Source of the DNA: an uncultured Clostridia bacterium
GTDB taxonomy: Bacteria > Bacillota > Clostridia > Oscillospirales > Ruminococcaceae
NCBI GenBank assembly: GCA_947089135.1
Contig: CAMUJF010000013.1
Span: 15,440 to 79,439, forward strand
Reading direction: 5' to 3'
Length of the DNA stretch: 64,000 nt
The notes below the pieces were generated by a model. It made no database searches. It saw only the letters and a program-made list of their open reading frames with translations, and was not told the origin of the DNA. The position numbers were made by a program, and so were the translations under genes. Below are positions 1-7,879 of the stretch, piece by piece. Numbering within the stretch: the stretch's first letter is position 1; the number at the start of each line of letters is the position of its first letter.

Positions 1-245
1 AGAAAAATCCAGACGCAAAAATACTCTGCACTCTCGGCGTAATGGGAGACAGACTTTTTGAATACGTTCAGAAAGCCGCGGACGAGTACTCTGCCGAAAC
101 CGGCGATAAGAATATTTATACCATGAAGTTTGACGTTCAGTCTCCCGACGACGGATATTCCGCGGACTGGCACCCCTCTGTTACTACTCACGACAAGGCT
201 GCCGCAAAGCTTTCTGAGGAGATAAAGAAAATTCTTGCGGAATAA
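1..245 (+). CDS. Carbohydrate esterase family 2-like SGNH hydrolase, C-terminal fragment
   Basis: The reading frame is open from base 3, so this is the end of a gene that starts outside the window; about 80 codons are visible. The tail carries the D-W-H-P-S stretch typical of the Asp/His catalytic block of SGNH-type acyl esterases, followed by a helical C-terminus (AAAKLSEEIKKIL) as in CE2/CE3 acetylxylan esterases of fibre-degrading Clostridia. Such enzymes deacetylate plant polysaccharides and are usually secreted. The family call rests on this short tail only; another SGNH/GDSL esterase is possible. It lies directly against a damaged methyltransferase gene, suggesting a rearrangement near base 245. 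Confidence 0.6.
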   Translation, partial: KNPDAKILCTLGVMGDRLFEYVQKAADEYSAETGDKNIYTMKFDVQSPDDGYSADWHPSVTTHDKAAAKLSEEIKKILAE

Positions 246-247
246 TT

Positions 248-955
248 CTTTGTGACAAAAATAATCTGTCCCGCTGGGCAGCCGACATGATAAGCTCTGT
301 GAAAACTGAAACCAATTACTGCATGACAGAAGAACTTATGCGGTAACTGAGCGATAAGGACAATTTTTCAGAGCTTATGGCGGTAATTGAAATGCGGGAA
401 GACACTTTTGATAATATTAGTCTTTCGGAAAATCCCTTTATTGTTTTGTTTGACCGACCGTCCAATAAGGGAAACCACGGAACAATGATACGTTCCTGTG
501 ATGCACTCGGCGCGGATGCACTTATTATAACGGGTCATGCTGTCGACCTGTACGACCCGAATGTTGTGGTGTCGGCAATGGGGTCATTTTTCAATATGCG
601 CTTTATCAGAGTCTCCAACAATGATATGATTTACGGATTTATTGATATGCTGAAAAACAGGTATCCCGATTTCACAACTGTGGGTACTACCGCACATAAC
701 GAACTTCCGTTGTATTCAGCAGACCTGACAAAGCCTCTCATGCTCATGATGGGAAACGAAACAATAGAACTCAACAAGGCATTCAAGGACTGCTGCGATC
801 TGCTTTGCACAATACCTATGGCAGAAAAATCCTACGCGACTTCTTTTAATGTAAGCTGTGCCGCTTCTATTTTAATGTACGAGATAACAAGGCAGCGAGG
901 GAGCGTTTTGAATTGTGATTTGACAAGCAAAACACAAAAAACAACACCGAAATAA
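248..955 (+). pseudogene. TrmH/SpoU-family RNA 2'-O-methyltransferase, 5'-truncated with an in-frame stop
   Basis: The intact part (from ATG 377, 192 codons) is a SPOUT methyltransferase domain: N-x-G-N-H-G-T-M-I-R-S-C-D-A-L-G-A-D near its start, the glycine-containing M-M-G-N-E knot motif in the middle and the S-F-N-V-S-x-A-A-S-I-L block at the end, as in enzymes that 2'-O-methylate tRNA or rRNA. The same frame continues upstream to about base 248 with plausible protein sequence (NLSRWAADMISSVKTE), but a TAA at 344-346 interrupts it and the usual N-terminus is missing. ATG 377 has no well-placed Shine-Dalgarno. A shortened catalytic domain could still be made, but I read this as a decaying gene. 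A second, intact TrmH-type gene lies at 38328-39143. Confidence 0.7.
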
Positions 956-966
956 AGTAAAAGCAC

Positions 967-1013
967 AAAATCCCTGCTTCTCAGCGATACAGAAAAGCAG
1001 GGATATTTTTACA
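967..1013 (+). terminator. Rho-independent terminator after the TrmH-type gene
   Basis: Inverted repeat ATCCCTGCTT / AAAGCAGGGAT followed by ATTTTTA, 12 bases after the methyltransferase stop codon. Confidence 0.7.
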
Positions 1014-1090
1014 GCAGCCGTAAGATTTCGTCATAAAAAATCATGTTAAGGAATCCGGAATTTTTTTAGTTGAAACATAAAAAGAACAGT

Positions 1091-1126
1091 CCCCGCCGCA
1101 AGCAATAAAAAAGCTTGAAGCGGGGA
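1091..1126 (-). terminator. Hairpin downstream of the amidohydrolase gene
   Basis: CCCCGC-CAAGC pairs with GCTTG-GCGGGG around an A-rich loop. On the minus strand the stem is followed by a T-rich stretch (CTTTTTATG), about 100 bases past the amidohydrolase stop. Confidence 0.45.
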
Positions 1127-1222
1127 TTATTCAAGGAAAAAAATGATAAGGTCAGCGGCTTTTTCGCGATTTTGCATTTTTTATGTTTTGCGCGTCAGGC
1201 CACAAGACTTATGCATTCAAAA

Positions 1223-2056
1223 CTAAAGCTTCAGCAGCTTTTCTGCATTTTCATGAAGTATCATTTCGCGCTCGCGTTTGGTAAGAGGAAGTTCCGAGAA
1301 ACGTTTCAGCTCCCCGGCGGCTGTCCACATAGGATAATCCGTGCCGAACAGCACCCTGTCCGCACCGTATGAGTCTATGATCTGCTTTGCGCGTTCGGTG
1401 GACATTGCATACAATGAACTTGAACAATCCGTCCAAAGATTGTCGTACCTATGCCCGCCGAGGACGGACACCGCCGAGTCCCACTCAGACCAGCCGCCGA
1501 AGTGAGCGGCAATAACGTCAAGCTTCGGGAACGCCTCCAGTACCGTGGAAAGCCTTGCCGGCTTCGACCATTGGTAACGGCTGTCGCCCATATGGATAAG
1601 GACAGGCAGCCGTCCCTCGGCAGCTTCGTAAATTTTCATGGCTTTCGGGTCGTCGATGCAGAACTGCTGGAAATCGGGGTGAAGCTTTATACCCATAAGT
1701 CCGAGCGAGACCGCCCTGTCTATTTCCTTTTCAATATCGGGATAGTCAGGGTGCATTGCCGCAAAGCCGATAAAATTATCGGGATACTTTTTCACAGAAC
1801 GTGAAATAAAATTGTTAATGCTTTCCACCTGCTCTGGAACAGTAGCAACGGATTGCACAATAAATTTCGTTATTCCCGCTTCCGCTCCCGAGCTTATCAG
1901 GTCTTCGGCAGTACCTGTGCAGTGCATTTCCAATCCGTTATAAAAGCTGCCTATTCCCGCGACGGCTTTTTCGGCTATCTTATTCGGAAAAATATGAGCG
2001 TGCGCGTCAATGACAAACGCGCGATTTCCCGAAGTTTTATTTTTATCAGACTGCAT
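1223..2056 (-). CDS. Amidohydrolase-2 family (TIM-barrel metal-dependent hydrolase)
   Basis: 277 residues. The N-terminal DAHAHIFP provides the H-x-H metal site of the amidohydrolase superfamily, KLHPDFQQF and LIHMGDS supply further barrel-end ligands, and FGTDYPMW near residue 245 carries the conserved aspartate; this pattern matches PF04909-type enzymes (decarboxylases and hydrolases such as the ACMSD/uronate isomerase-like group). No signal peptide is seen, so it is cytoplasmic. ATG 2056 has an excellent AAAGGAGGA Shine-Dalgarno. It stands alone between a MATE pump gene downstream of its own promoter region and the methyltransferase remnant. The substrate cannot be told from sequence. Confidence 0.8.
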   Translation of the reverse strand: MQSDKNKTSGNRAFVIDAHAHIFPNKIAEKAVAGIGSFYNGLEMHCTGTAEDLISSGAEAGITKFIVQSVATVPEQVESINNFISRSVKKYPDNFIGFAAMHPDYPDIEKEIDRAVSLGLMGIKLHPDFQQFCIDDPKAMKIYEAAEGRLPVLIHMGDSRYQWSKPARLSTVLEAFPKLDVIAAHFGGWSEWDSAVSVLGGHRYDNLWTDCSSSLYAMSTERAKQIIDSYGADRVLFGTDYPMWTAAGELKRFSELPLTKREREMILHENAEKLLKL

Positions 2057-2162
2057 TATGTCCTCCTTTGATCATAAATTCACAATACAAGTGTAGACAA
2101 AAAAATTGTAAATAAATCAATTATTCAAATTTTTACTTTTCGGTCGTGAATTTATATAATGC

Positions 2163-3581
2163 TTATTGTTTGCCGTTTTTGCTCAGAGAGCTTGCAAACG
2201 CCGTGCTGCGCCAGTTGCCCCTGAGATAGAACCACAATGACATTACAGCCGACAATCCCCAGCCTATCGGCCATGCCCACAAAAATCCGTCAAAACCCAT
2301 GCCCGCCGTGGGAATAACGATACGTCCAAGCTCGATACAGTTCGGTACAAGCAGATAGGACAGCACCACCCTGAGCAGCAGATCGCTGAACGTAGCCGCC
2401 ATAAAGGATCTCATAGCTCCCGCGCCCTTTAAAACTCCGTCGGAAAGCAGCTTTATTCCAAGCACCGCATAAAAAGGAGACGCCGCGCGCAGGAACGAAA
2501 CACCTATCTTCAGAGCTTCGTCAGACGGTTCCGAGAAGAATATGCCTATCATTGCCTCGCTGAAGCACAGGTAACACACCAGAAACGGTACTACACAAAC
2601 CGCCGTAAAGACCAGTCCCGCCTTGTAGCCCTGCGGAATGCGCTCGTGCTTTCCCGCGCCAACGTTCTGCGCCGTAAAGGAGCTTATTCCGTTGGAAATG
2701 CAAGCCATAGCGTTTACCGCAAATGTGTTCAGCTTTATTGCCGAGGAGTATCCCGCAATAACCGCCGAATCCATGTCGTTTACCAATCCCTGAATAAGCA
2801 GATTTCCCACCGATACAAAGCTTTGCTGACATATTGTCGGTATGGCTATGCGGCTTATAGTCCTGAGCATATGGGGCGAAAACAGAGGACTTTTGTGTAC
2901 TGTTTTTATCTTTCCGATACGTGCGAACAGCGATACCGCAGCCAGTACAGCGGATATTCCCTGTGCTATAAAGGTAGCCCACGCAACGCCTGCGACTCCC
3001 ATCTGCATGGGAATTACCATTATCAGGTCAAGGATAATGTTTCCCACCGACGAGGCTATAAGAAAGATAAGCGGAGTCTTGGAATCTCCCAGCGCGGTGA
3101 AAATTCCCGTGCAGACGTTGTACATAAAGAGAAAAGGCAGCCCCGCTATGTATATCCGCAGGTACAGGGCAGAATCGGCAAATATGTTTTCGGGAGTGTT
3201 GAGAGCTGTCATTATCGGGTCGCAGAATATAAGTCCTCCAACGGTCAGGACAGCCGCCAGAGCAAGAGTTGTTATCATTGACGTGGACACAGCCGTTTTC
3301 ATGCGGACGTGCTCTTTCGCCCCGAAAAGTTGGGAGATGACAACAGCGCAGCCCCCGTTTATGCCGTTTGCGATCTGGATAAACAGCATCGTCACAGGGT
3401 ATGACGCTCCCACCGCGGCAAGAGCAAGTTCGCCGTCTATGGGCGCGGAGCCCACAAAATTTCCCGCTATAACGCTGTCGCAGATATTGTACATCTGCTG
3501 AAAAATAATGCTGATAAGCATTGGCAGCGTAAACCGCCATATCAGCAACGAGGGTTTGCCTTTCGTAAGATCGGTAATCAA
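2163..3581 (-). CDS. MATE family multidrug/cation efflux transporter
   Basis: 472 residues with about 12 hydrophobic segments in the two-fold MATE layout; the N-terminus (GKPSLLIWRFTLPMLISIIFQQMYNICDSVIAGNFVG) is the hallmark of the MATE DinF/MepA-like group. These proteins export drugs or metabolites using Na+ or H+ gradients across the cytoplasmic membrane. The start is TTG at 3581, chosen because AAGGAAC lies 9-10 bases upstream and the family N-terminus begins here. Its promoter (3625-3654) overlaps a GCGG-TTTT-CCGC palindrome, which suggests local repression. The substrate is unknown. Confidence 0.88.
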   Translation of the reverse strand: MITDLTKGKPSLLIWRFTLPMLISIIFQQMYNICDSVIAGNFVGSAPIDGELALAAVGASYPVTMLFIQIANGINGGCAVVISQLFGAKEHVRMKTAVSTSMITTLALAAVLTVGGLIFCDPIMTALNTPENIFADSALYLRIYIAGLPFLFMYNVCTGIFTALGDSKTPLIFLIASSVGNIILDLIMVIPMQMGVAGVAWATFIAQGISAVLAAVSLFARIGKIKTVHKSPLFSPHMLRTISRIAIPTICQQSFVSVGNLLIQGLVNDMDSAVIAGYSSAIKLNTFAVNAMACISNGISSFTAQNVGAGKHERIPQGYKAGLVFTAVCVVPFLVCYLCFSEAMIGIFFSEPSDEALKIGVSFLRAASPFYAVLGIKLLSDGVLKGAGAMRSFMAATFSDLLLRVVLSYLLVPNCIELGRIVIPTAGMGFDGFLWAWPIGWGLSAVMSLWFYLRGNWRSTAFASSLSKNGKQ

Positions 3582-3624
3582 TTTTCAAGTTCCTTTCTGT
3601 TTGCAGTTGATTTCTTCTGTTATT

Positions 3625-3654
3625 ATTATACAATATTTCAGCGGTTTTCCGCAA
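3625..3654 (-). promoter_or_regulatory. Promoter of the MATE gene with overlapping palindrome
   Basis: On the minus strand TTGCGG (3649-3654), an 18-base spacer, then TATAAT (3625-3630). The palindrome GCGGTTTTCCGC (3641-3652) overlaps the -35 and could be an operator. Confidence 0.55.
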
Positions 3655-3748
3655 ATAAAAACAGCACAAATTTTATCAACAGCTTAGACCGTAAATTGTA
3701 AATTCTGCGTAACCCCGGACTGCACAACATCACTCGGAAAAAGAAAGT

Positions 3749-3779
3749 ACCCCGTCCGAAGCGGTATACGGACGGGGCA
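3749..3779 (-). terminator. Terminator of hsp20
   Basis: CCCCGTCCG pairs with CGGACGGGG around a short loop. On the minus strand the stem is followed by TACTTTCTTTTTCC, 18 bases past the hsp20 stop. Confidence 0.75.
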
Positions 3780-3796
3780 GCTTAAAGTTATTGACG

Positions 3797-4222
3797 TTAT
3801 CTTATTTCAAGGCGTTTTGTTTCGGGCGGCGCGATCTCCTTTTTGGGCAGAGCAACGGTCAGAACGCCGTTTTTGTACTCCGCGTCGATCTTGTCGGCGT
3901 TGACATTGGAGATATCAAAACTTCTGCGGTATGAACCGTAAGAACGCTCGCGGCGTATATATCTGCCGCCGTTGTCCTTGTCCTCCTTTTCGGAGCTGTG
4001 CTCCGCCGTAAGGGTAAGAAAACCTCCGTCGATATCAAGGCTGATGTCCTGCTTGTCGAAGCCGGGCAGTTCCGCTTCAAGGACGTATTTATCGCCTGCG
4101 TCCTTTACGTCAGTTTTGCAGGAATTAAAGGAAGTCTCGTTTCCGAAAAAATCCTTTTCAAAATCATGAAAAGCGTTAAACAGGTCGTAACTCTTTCTCT
4201 CAAACGGTGTAAGTCCAAACAT
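3797..4222 (-). CDS. hsp20: Small heat shock protein, Hsp20/alpha-crystallin family
   Basis: 141 residues, the normal size. A short N-terminal arm (MFGLTPFERKSYDLFNAFHDFEKDFF) precedes the alpha-crystallin domain (about residues 35-130) with YVLEAELPGFDKQDISLDIDGGFLTL and the GVLTVALPKK motif; the tail ends ETKRLEIR, an I/V-x-I-like anchor. It is an ATP-independent holdase that keeps heat-denatured proteins soluble in the cytoplasm. A perfect CIRCE operator lies about 230 bases upstream, so HrcA repression is expected. AAAGGAG stands 8 bases before ATG 4222. The long leader between CIRCE and the start is discussed in the findings. Confidence 0.93.
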   Translation of the reverse strand: MFGLTPFERKSYDLFNAFHDFEKDFFGNETSFNSCKTDVKDAGDKYVLEAELPGFDKQDISLDIDGGFLTLTAEHSSEKEDKDNGGRYIRRERSYGSYRRSFDISNVNADKIDAEYKNGVLTVALPKKEIAPPETKRLEIR

Positions 4223-4454
4223 ATAAAATACTCCTTTCAGAAATCAGAGGCTATTGAACAAAAGACACAGGCGGCAAAAAGCCGTTTGTCTCAGGTTCAT
4301 TTGTCCCCTATAAGATTATTTATTTTTTTATTTTAAATATTCCGGGTATATCGGCGATCCATTGGAACCACGCCCTTTCTTTTTCTTTCAACAACTATAG
4401 GATACCGCTGTCATATGACAAAAATATCAAGGCTTTGTGAAAAGATGATGAAAA

Positions 4455-4481
4455 TTAGCACTCGTTAATATTGAGTGCTAA
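4455..4481. promoter_or_regulatory. CIRCE operator (HrcA binding site)
   Basis: TTAGCACTC (4455-4463), nine bases, GAGTGCTAA (4473-4481): a perfect match to the CIRCE consensus. On the minus strand a TACAAT -10-like hexamer lies just upstream, placing CIRCE at the transcription start as usual for HrcA-repressed genes. It controls hsp20, not groESL or dnaK. Confidence 0.93.
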
Positions 4482-4537
4482 TTTCTATATTGTATGAGCG
4501 TAGAAAACGTTCCGTGCAGATTTTACAAAATAATAAA

Positions 4538-4566
4538 AAGAGGCAGAAACCGAGTCCTGCCTCTTT
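4538..4566 (-). terminator. Terminator of galT
   Basis: GAGGCAG pairs with CTGCCTC; on the minus strand the stem is followed by TTTTTA, immediately after the galT stop. Confidence 0.8.
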
Positions 4567-4578
4567 CGTGAAATTTAA

Positions 4579-6090
4579 TTATATTGTTGAAACGAACCGT
4601 CCGAAAGCGGCTGCTCCCTTGGCATTTCTCTTGTAAACTCCCGCGTGCTCCAGCACTTTCATGAATACCTTTCCTATTTCGTCCTTGATAACGTCGTTCA
4701 CGTTTTCGGGAGTGATATCCCTATGTGCGGCAAATTCCTCCGCCCAGTCGGCGTGCTTTTCAATGTCGGGGTCAAGGCGTACCGCGCTTACACCCTTGTT
4801 TATCAAAGTATCCGCAAGAGCCTCCATTTCGTCCTTGAGACGGGCGGGGAGAACGGCGAGTCCCATAACTTCTATCAGACCGATATTTTCCTTTTTTATA
4901 TGGTGTAACTCACTGTGGGGGTGGAAATATCCCAACGGACATTCTTCCGTGGTAATATTGTTTCTCAGTACCAGATCAAGCTCGTAAGCGTTTCCGTTCT
5001 TGCGGGCAATTGGAGTTATCGTGTTGTGGGGAACTCCGTCTGTCTCCGCAAAGATAAACGCGCTTTCGTCAGTATAGCTCCTCCATTTTGTCAGTATCTT
5101 GTCTCCCAACTCCACGAGCCGCTCATATTCGGGACAGCGAAGTCTAAGCACAGACATCGGCCATTTTACCCTGCCTATGTCAACGTCCTCGAATCCTTGG
5201 ATAGCGTAAGTTTCCTCAATTGGGGCAGAAGCCATAGCAAAATCGTGATGTCCCCCCTGGAAATGCTCATGTGTGAGGATAGAGCCGCCCACTATGGGAA
5301 GATCGGCGTTTGAGCCGATGAAATAGTGCGGGAACTGCTCCACAAAATCAAAGAGTTTTCCGAAAGCAGTGCGGTCTATTTTCATAGGTGTGTGTACGCT
5401 GTTGAGAAGTATACAGTGCTCGTTATAGTACACATAAGGCGAATATTGCAGACACCAGCGTTCCCCGTTGATCTTCACGGGGATTATTCTGTGGTTCTGG
5501 CGCGCGGGGTGATTTATCCGTCCCGCATAGCCCACGTTTTCCTCGCAGAGCAGACATTTAGGGTATCCGCTCGGCTTTGCCTTTAACGCGGCGGCAATAG
5601 CCTTTGGATCCTTTTCTGGCTTGGAAAGATTTATGGTTATCTCTAAGTTTCCGTACTCGGTTTGCGCGGTCCATTTCATATCCTTGGCGATCCTGTCCCG
5701 GCGGATATAGTTGGAGTCGCCGCTCAGCTTATAGTAAAAATCAGTTGCCGCTTCGGGAGATTTTTCCCTGTAAAGCTTACGGAATTTTTCAATTACTTCA
5801 GACGGACGGGGAGTAAGGCATCCCATTACCTTGGTATCGAACAGGTCTCGGCTGACGGGACCGTCCTCGGTAAGACCCTTTTCTACGGCGTAATCGAGCA
5901 GCTCGCGGAGGACAGGTTCAAGCTCAACTCCCGTAAAGTTTTCGGCCGGAGGGTCGTAGTCGTCAATTCCAAGAACTTCACATACAGCGTTTGCGGCGTA
6001 TATCCTGTCCTCAGCAGAGATGAGTTTTTTTTCCAGACCGTAGCATACAAGCTTTCTAACAGCGATATGTATATTTTTATCGGAACACAT
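4579..6090 (-). CDS. galT: UDP-glucose--hexose-1-phosphate uridylyltransferase (class II GalT)
   Basis: 503 residues, the length of the Firmicutes-type GalT rather than the ~350-residue Gram-negative form. It starts MCSDKNIHIAVRKLVCYGLEKKLI and carries the class II landmarks HPARQNHRIIPV and the histidine-rich active-site block ILTHEHFQGGHHDFAM. It exchanges UMP between UDP-glucose and galactose-1-phosphate in the Leloir pathway. No galK or galE lies beside it. ATG 6090 follows GGAGCTG. A consensus promoter lies at 6128-6156, back to back with that of the AraC-type gene. Confidence 0.95.
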   Translation of the reverse strand: MCSDKNIHIAVRKLVCYGLEKKLISAEDRIYAANAVCEVLGIDDYDPPAENFTGVELEPVLRELLDYAVEKGLTEDGPVSRDLFDTKVMGCLTPRPSEVIEKFRKLYREKSPEAATDFYYKLSGDSNYIRRDRIAKDMKWTAQTEYGNLEITINLSKPEKDPKAIAAALKAKPSGYPKCLLCEENVGYAGRINHPARQNHRIIPVKINGERWCLQYSPYVYYNEHCILLNSVHTPMKIDRTAFGKLFDFVEQFPHYFIGSNADLPIVGGSILTHEHFQGGHHDFAMASAPIEETYAIQGFEDVDIGRVKWPMSVLRLRCPEYERLVELGDKILTKWRSYTDESAFIFAETDGVPHNTITPIARKNGNAYELDLVLRNNITTEECPLGYFHPHSELHHIKKENIGLIEVMGLAVLPARLKDEMEALADTLINKGVSAVRLDPDIEKHADWAEEFAAHRDITPENVNDVIKDEIGKVFMKVLEHAGVYKRNAKGAAAFGRFVSTI

Positions 6091-6127
6091 TTCTGACAGC
6101 TCCTTGCGATAATTTAATTACAATAGT

Positions 6128-6156
6128 ATTATATCACGTTCCGCCAAATTTTGCAA
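6128..6156 (-). promoter_or_regulatory. Promoter of galT
   Basis: On the minus strand TTGCAA (6151-6156), a 17-base spacer, TATAAT (6128-6133); the start codon is about 30 bases downstream of the predicted transcription start. Confidence 0.7.
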
Positions 6157-6187
6157 GGGTCAAATGAAGCTGTTTGCAGCAGATTTT

Positions 6188-6236
6188 ACAATGCAAAGTC
6201 TGCATTGTTGACGTAAACGGTATTTAATGATATAAT
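6188..6236 (+). promoter_or_regulatory. Promoter of the AraC/GyrI gene with overlapping inverted repeat
   Basis: TTGACG (6208-6213), 17 bases, TATAAT (6231-6236). The inverted repeat ACAATGCA-AAGTC-TGCATTGT (6188-6208) runs into the -35 and is a plausible autoregulatory operator. Confidence 0.65.
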
Positions 6237-6386
6237 CGTATACGTAAACCGAAAGGCGTTAGAGCCTGTTCAGTATCTTAGTGATTTACCGCACTGTATG
6301 ACCGTACCCGACCAAACTGTGCAGAACAAGTCAAGAAAACCGCCGCGCAATGCAGTATACTGTAAACAGACAAGGAGGCCGGGCAA

Positions 6387-7250
6387 ATGGATTGGATAAA
6401 AAGCTTTCAGAAAGCCGTTGATTACATTGAGGATCATATCTCCGAGCCTGCGGATCACGAACGCATAGCGCAGGAGATGAACGTATCGAGCTTTTATTTT
6501 CAGAAAATTTTTTCCATACTCTGCGGCTTTACCGTGGGGGAATATATCCGAAACCGCAGACTTGCTCTTGCCGGCAGCGATCTGCTCTCGACGGACGAAA
6601 AAATTATCGACATTGCTCTGAAATACGGCTACGATTCTCCCGAAGGATTTACAAGAGCCTTTGCGCGGTTTCACGGCGTTACCCCCAGCGACGTCAGGAA
6701 AAACGGCGCGTCTGTCAAATCCTTTGCAAGACTTTCCGTGTCAATATCTGTGAAAGGCGGTAGTTCTATGGACTACAAAATCATGAAAAAAGAGGCTTTT
6801 AAAATCATTGCAAAGGAGCAGCGCTTCGAGAAGATCGATGACGTTCAGGGTAGAAGCGATATTCCTGTTTTTTGGACGCAGTGCCACAGCGACGGTACGG
6901 TGAAGTATCTCACCGAAAGCTGCAAAAAGGACGGCGTTCTCGGAAGAAGCGTTGTGGGAATGTGCATGGAGGATTCCACTGTGGTAAAGGATTTCCCGTA
7001 TCTTATCGGCGCGGAATACGGCGGAGGCGAAGTTCCGGGCGGCTACAAGGTCGTTGACGTACCCGCGGCGGAATGGGCTGTATTCGCTATCAACGGTATG
7101 AGCATGGAATCCATTCAGCAGACGTGGCATAAGGTTTTTGCGGAATTTTTTCCGTCCTCCCAGTACAAGCCTGCGGGAAACTTCGACCTTGAAGTATACC
7201 CTACGGACAGCTATAACGGCGAAATATGGATATCGGTCGAAAAGAAATAG
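6387..7250 (+). CDS. AraC-family regulator with GyrI-like effector-binding domain
   Basis: 287 residues in two parts. Residues 1-105 are an AraC/XylS double helix-turn-helix (VDYIEDHISEPADHERIAQEMNVSSFYFQKIF and DIALKYGYDSPEGFTRAFARFHGVTPSDVRK). Residues about 128-287 form a GyrI/BmrR-like small-molecule-binding domain (YKIMKKEAFKIIAKE to the end). This order is typical of regulators that bind drugs or metabolites and switch nearby genes. A leader of about 140 bases separates it from its promoter, and a terminator follows it. The target genes are unknown; galT shares the intergenic region and the MATE gene is close. Confidence 0.88.
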   Translation: MDWIKSFQKAVDYIEDHISEPADHERIAQEMNVSSFYFQKIFSILCGFTVGEYIRNRRLALAGSDLLSTDEKIIDIALKYGYDSPEGFTRAFARFHGVTPSDVRKNGASVKSFARLSVSISVKGGSSMDYKIMKKEAFKIIAKEQRFEKIDDVQGRSDIPVFWTQCHSDGTVKYLTESCKKDGVLGRSVVGMCMEDSTVVKDFPYLIGAEYGGGEVPGGYKVVDVPAAEWAVFAINGMSMESIQQTWHKVFAEFFPSSQYKPAGNFDLEVYPTDSYNGEIWISVEKK

Positions 7251-7265
7251 CATATATACCCGTGA

Positions 7266-7297
7266 CAGCGGACGTTATTAAGCGTCCGCTGTTTTTT
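7266..7297 (+). terminator. Terminator of the AraC/GyrI gene
   Basis: AGCGGACG / GCGTCCGCT stem followed by GTTTTTT. Confidence 0.85.
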
Positions 7298-7406
7298 GCT
7301 GTTTTGCAAAATTTCCATAAGCTGTAAAATGCAGTCCGTAACCTGTTATCGGAATACCAAACCATGGACTACCCTTGACTTTTTTGCGGAAATTTAACGA
7401 TTTGTA

Positions 7407-7435
7407 TTGAAATAAAAAAAGAAATATGGTATACT
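7407..7435 (+). promoter_or_regulatory. Promoter of the asp23-fakA operon
   Basis: TTGAAA (7407-7412), 17 bases, TATACT (7430-7435); predicted start near 7442, 66 bases before the first gene. Confidence 0.65.
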
Positions 7436-7507
7436 AACATTATATGTGTGTTCTAAAGTCAATCGATTTATCAAATTATTATAAACGCTGTAAGGAGCTG
7501 AAACGCT

Positions 7508-7861
7508 ATGCTGACTGTTGAAAATCATCTCGGCGAGATCGGTATTTCCAAGGAATGCCTGTCGTCGCTGATCGGATATACCGCCTCAAAATGTTTCGGA
7601 GTTGCAGGGCTTAACGACGCCGAAAGAACCCGCGGACTCCTCTCCGTATTCAAAAAAGCCGATATCGGCAGAAAAGAATGCGTTTCTCTGAGTATCCGCG
7701 GCGAAAAGCTCGTTATAGGTCTCCATATCACCGTGGTTTTCGGTACCAATATCCCCACGGTGGCGGACAGCTTAGCCCACAAGATACGTTATACGGTCGA
7801 AGAAAAAACAGGTCTTGAAGTCAGCAGAGTTACGGTTTACGTTGACGGAATGAAAGCCTGA
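7508..7861 (+). CDS. Asp23/Gls24 family protein
   Basis: 117 residues with the Asp23 fold signature: ENHLGEIGISKECLSSLIGYTASKCFGVAGL at the start and V-D-G-M-K at the end. Members (YloU type) are small cytoplasmic or membrane-associated proteins, linked to envelope stress in staphylococci; the biochemical role is not settled. It is the first gene of a two-gene unit: the FakA-like gene begins 18 bases after its stop, a pairing (yloU-yloV) conserved across Bacillota. AAGGAGC precedes ATG 7508. Confidence 0.88.
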   Translation: MLTVENHLGEIGISKECLSSLIGYTASKCFGVAGLNDAERTRGLLSVFKKADIGRKECVSLSIRGEKLVIGLHITVVFGTNIPTVADSLAHKIRYTVEEKTGLEVSRVTVYVDGMKA

Positions 7862-7879
7862 GTCAGAGAGGTTGATAAA

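Noticed and set aside
1115..1372. 85-codon plus-strand frame at the end of the amidohydrolase
   Set aside because: It overlaps the 3' part of a clear minus-strand gene in the antisense direction.
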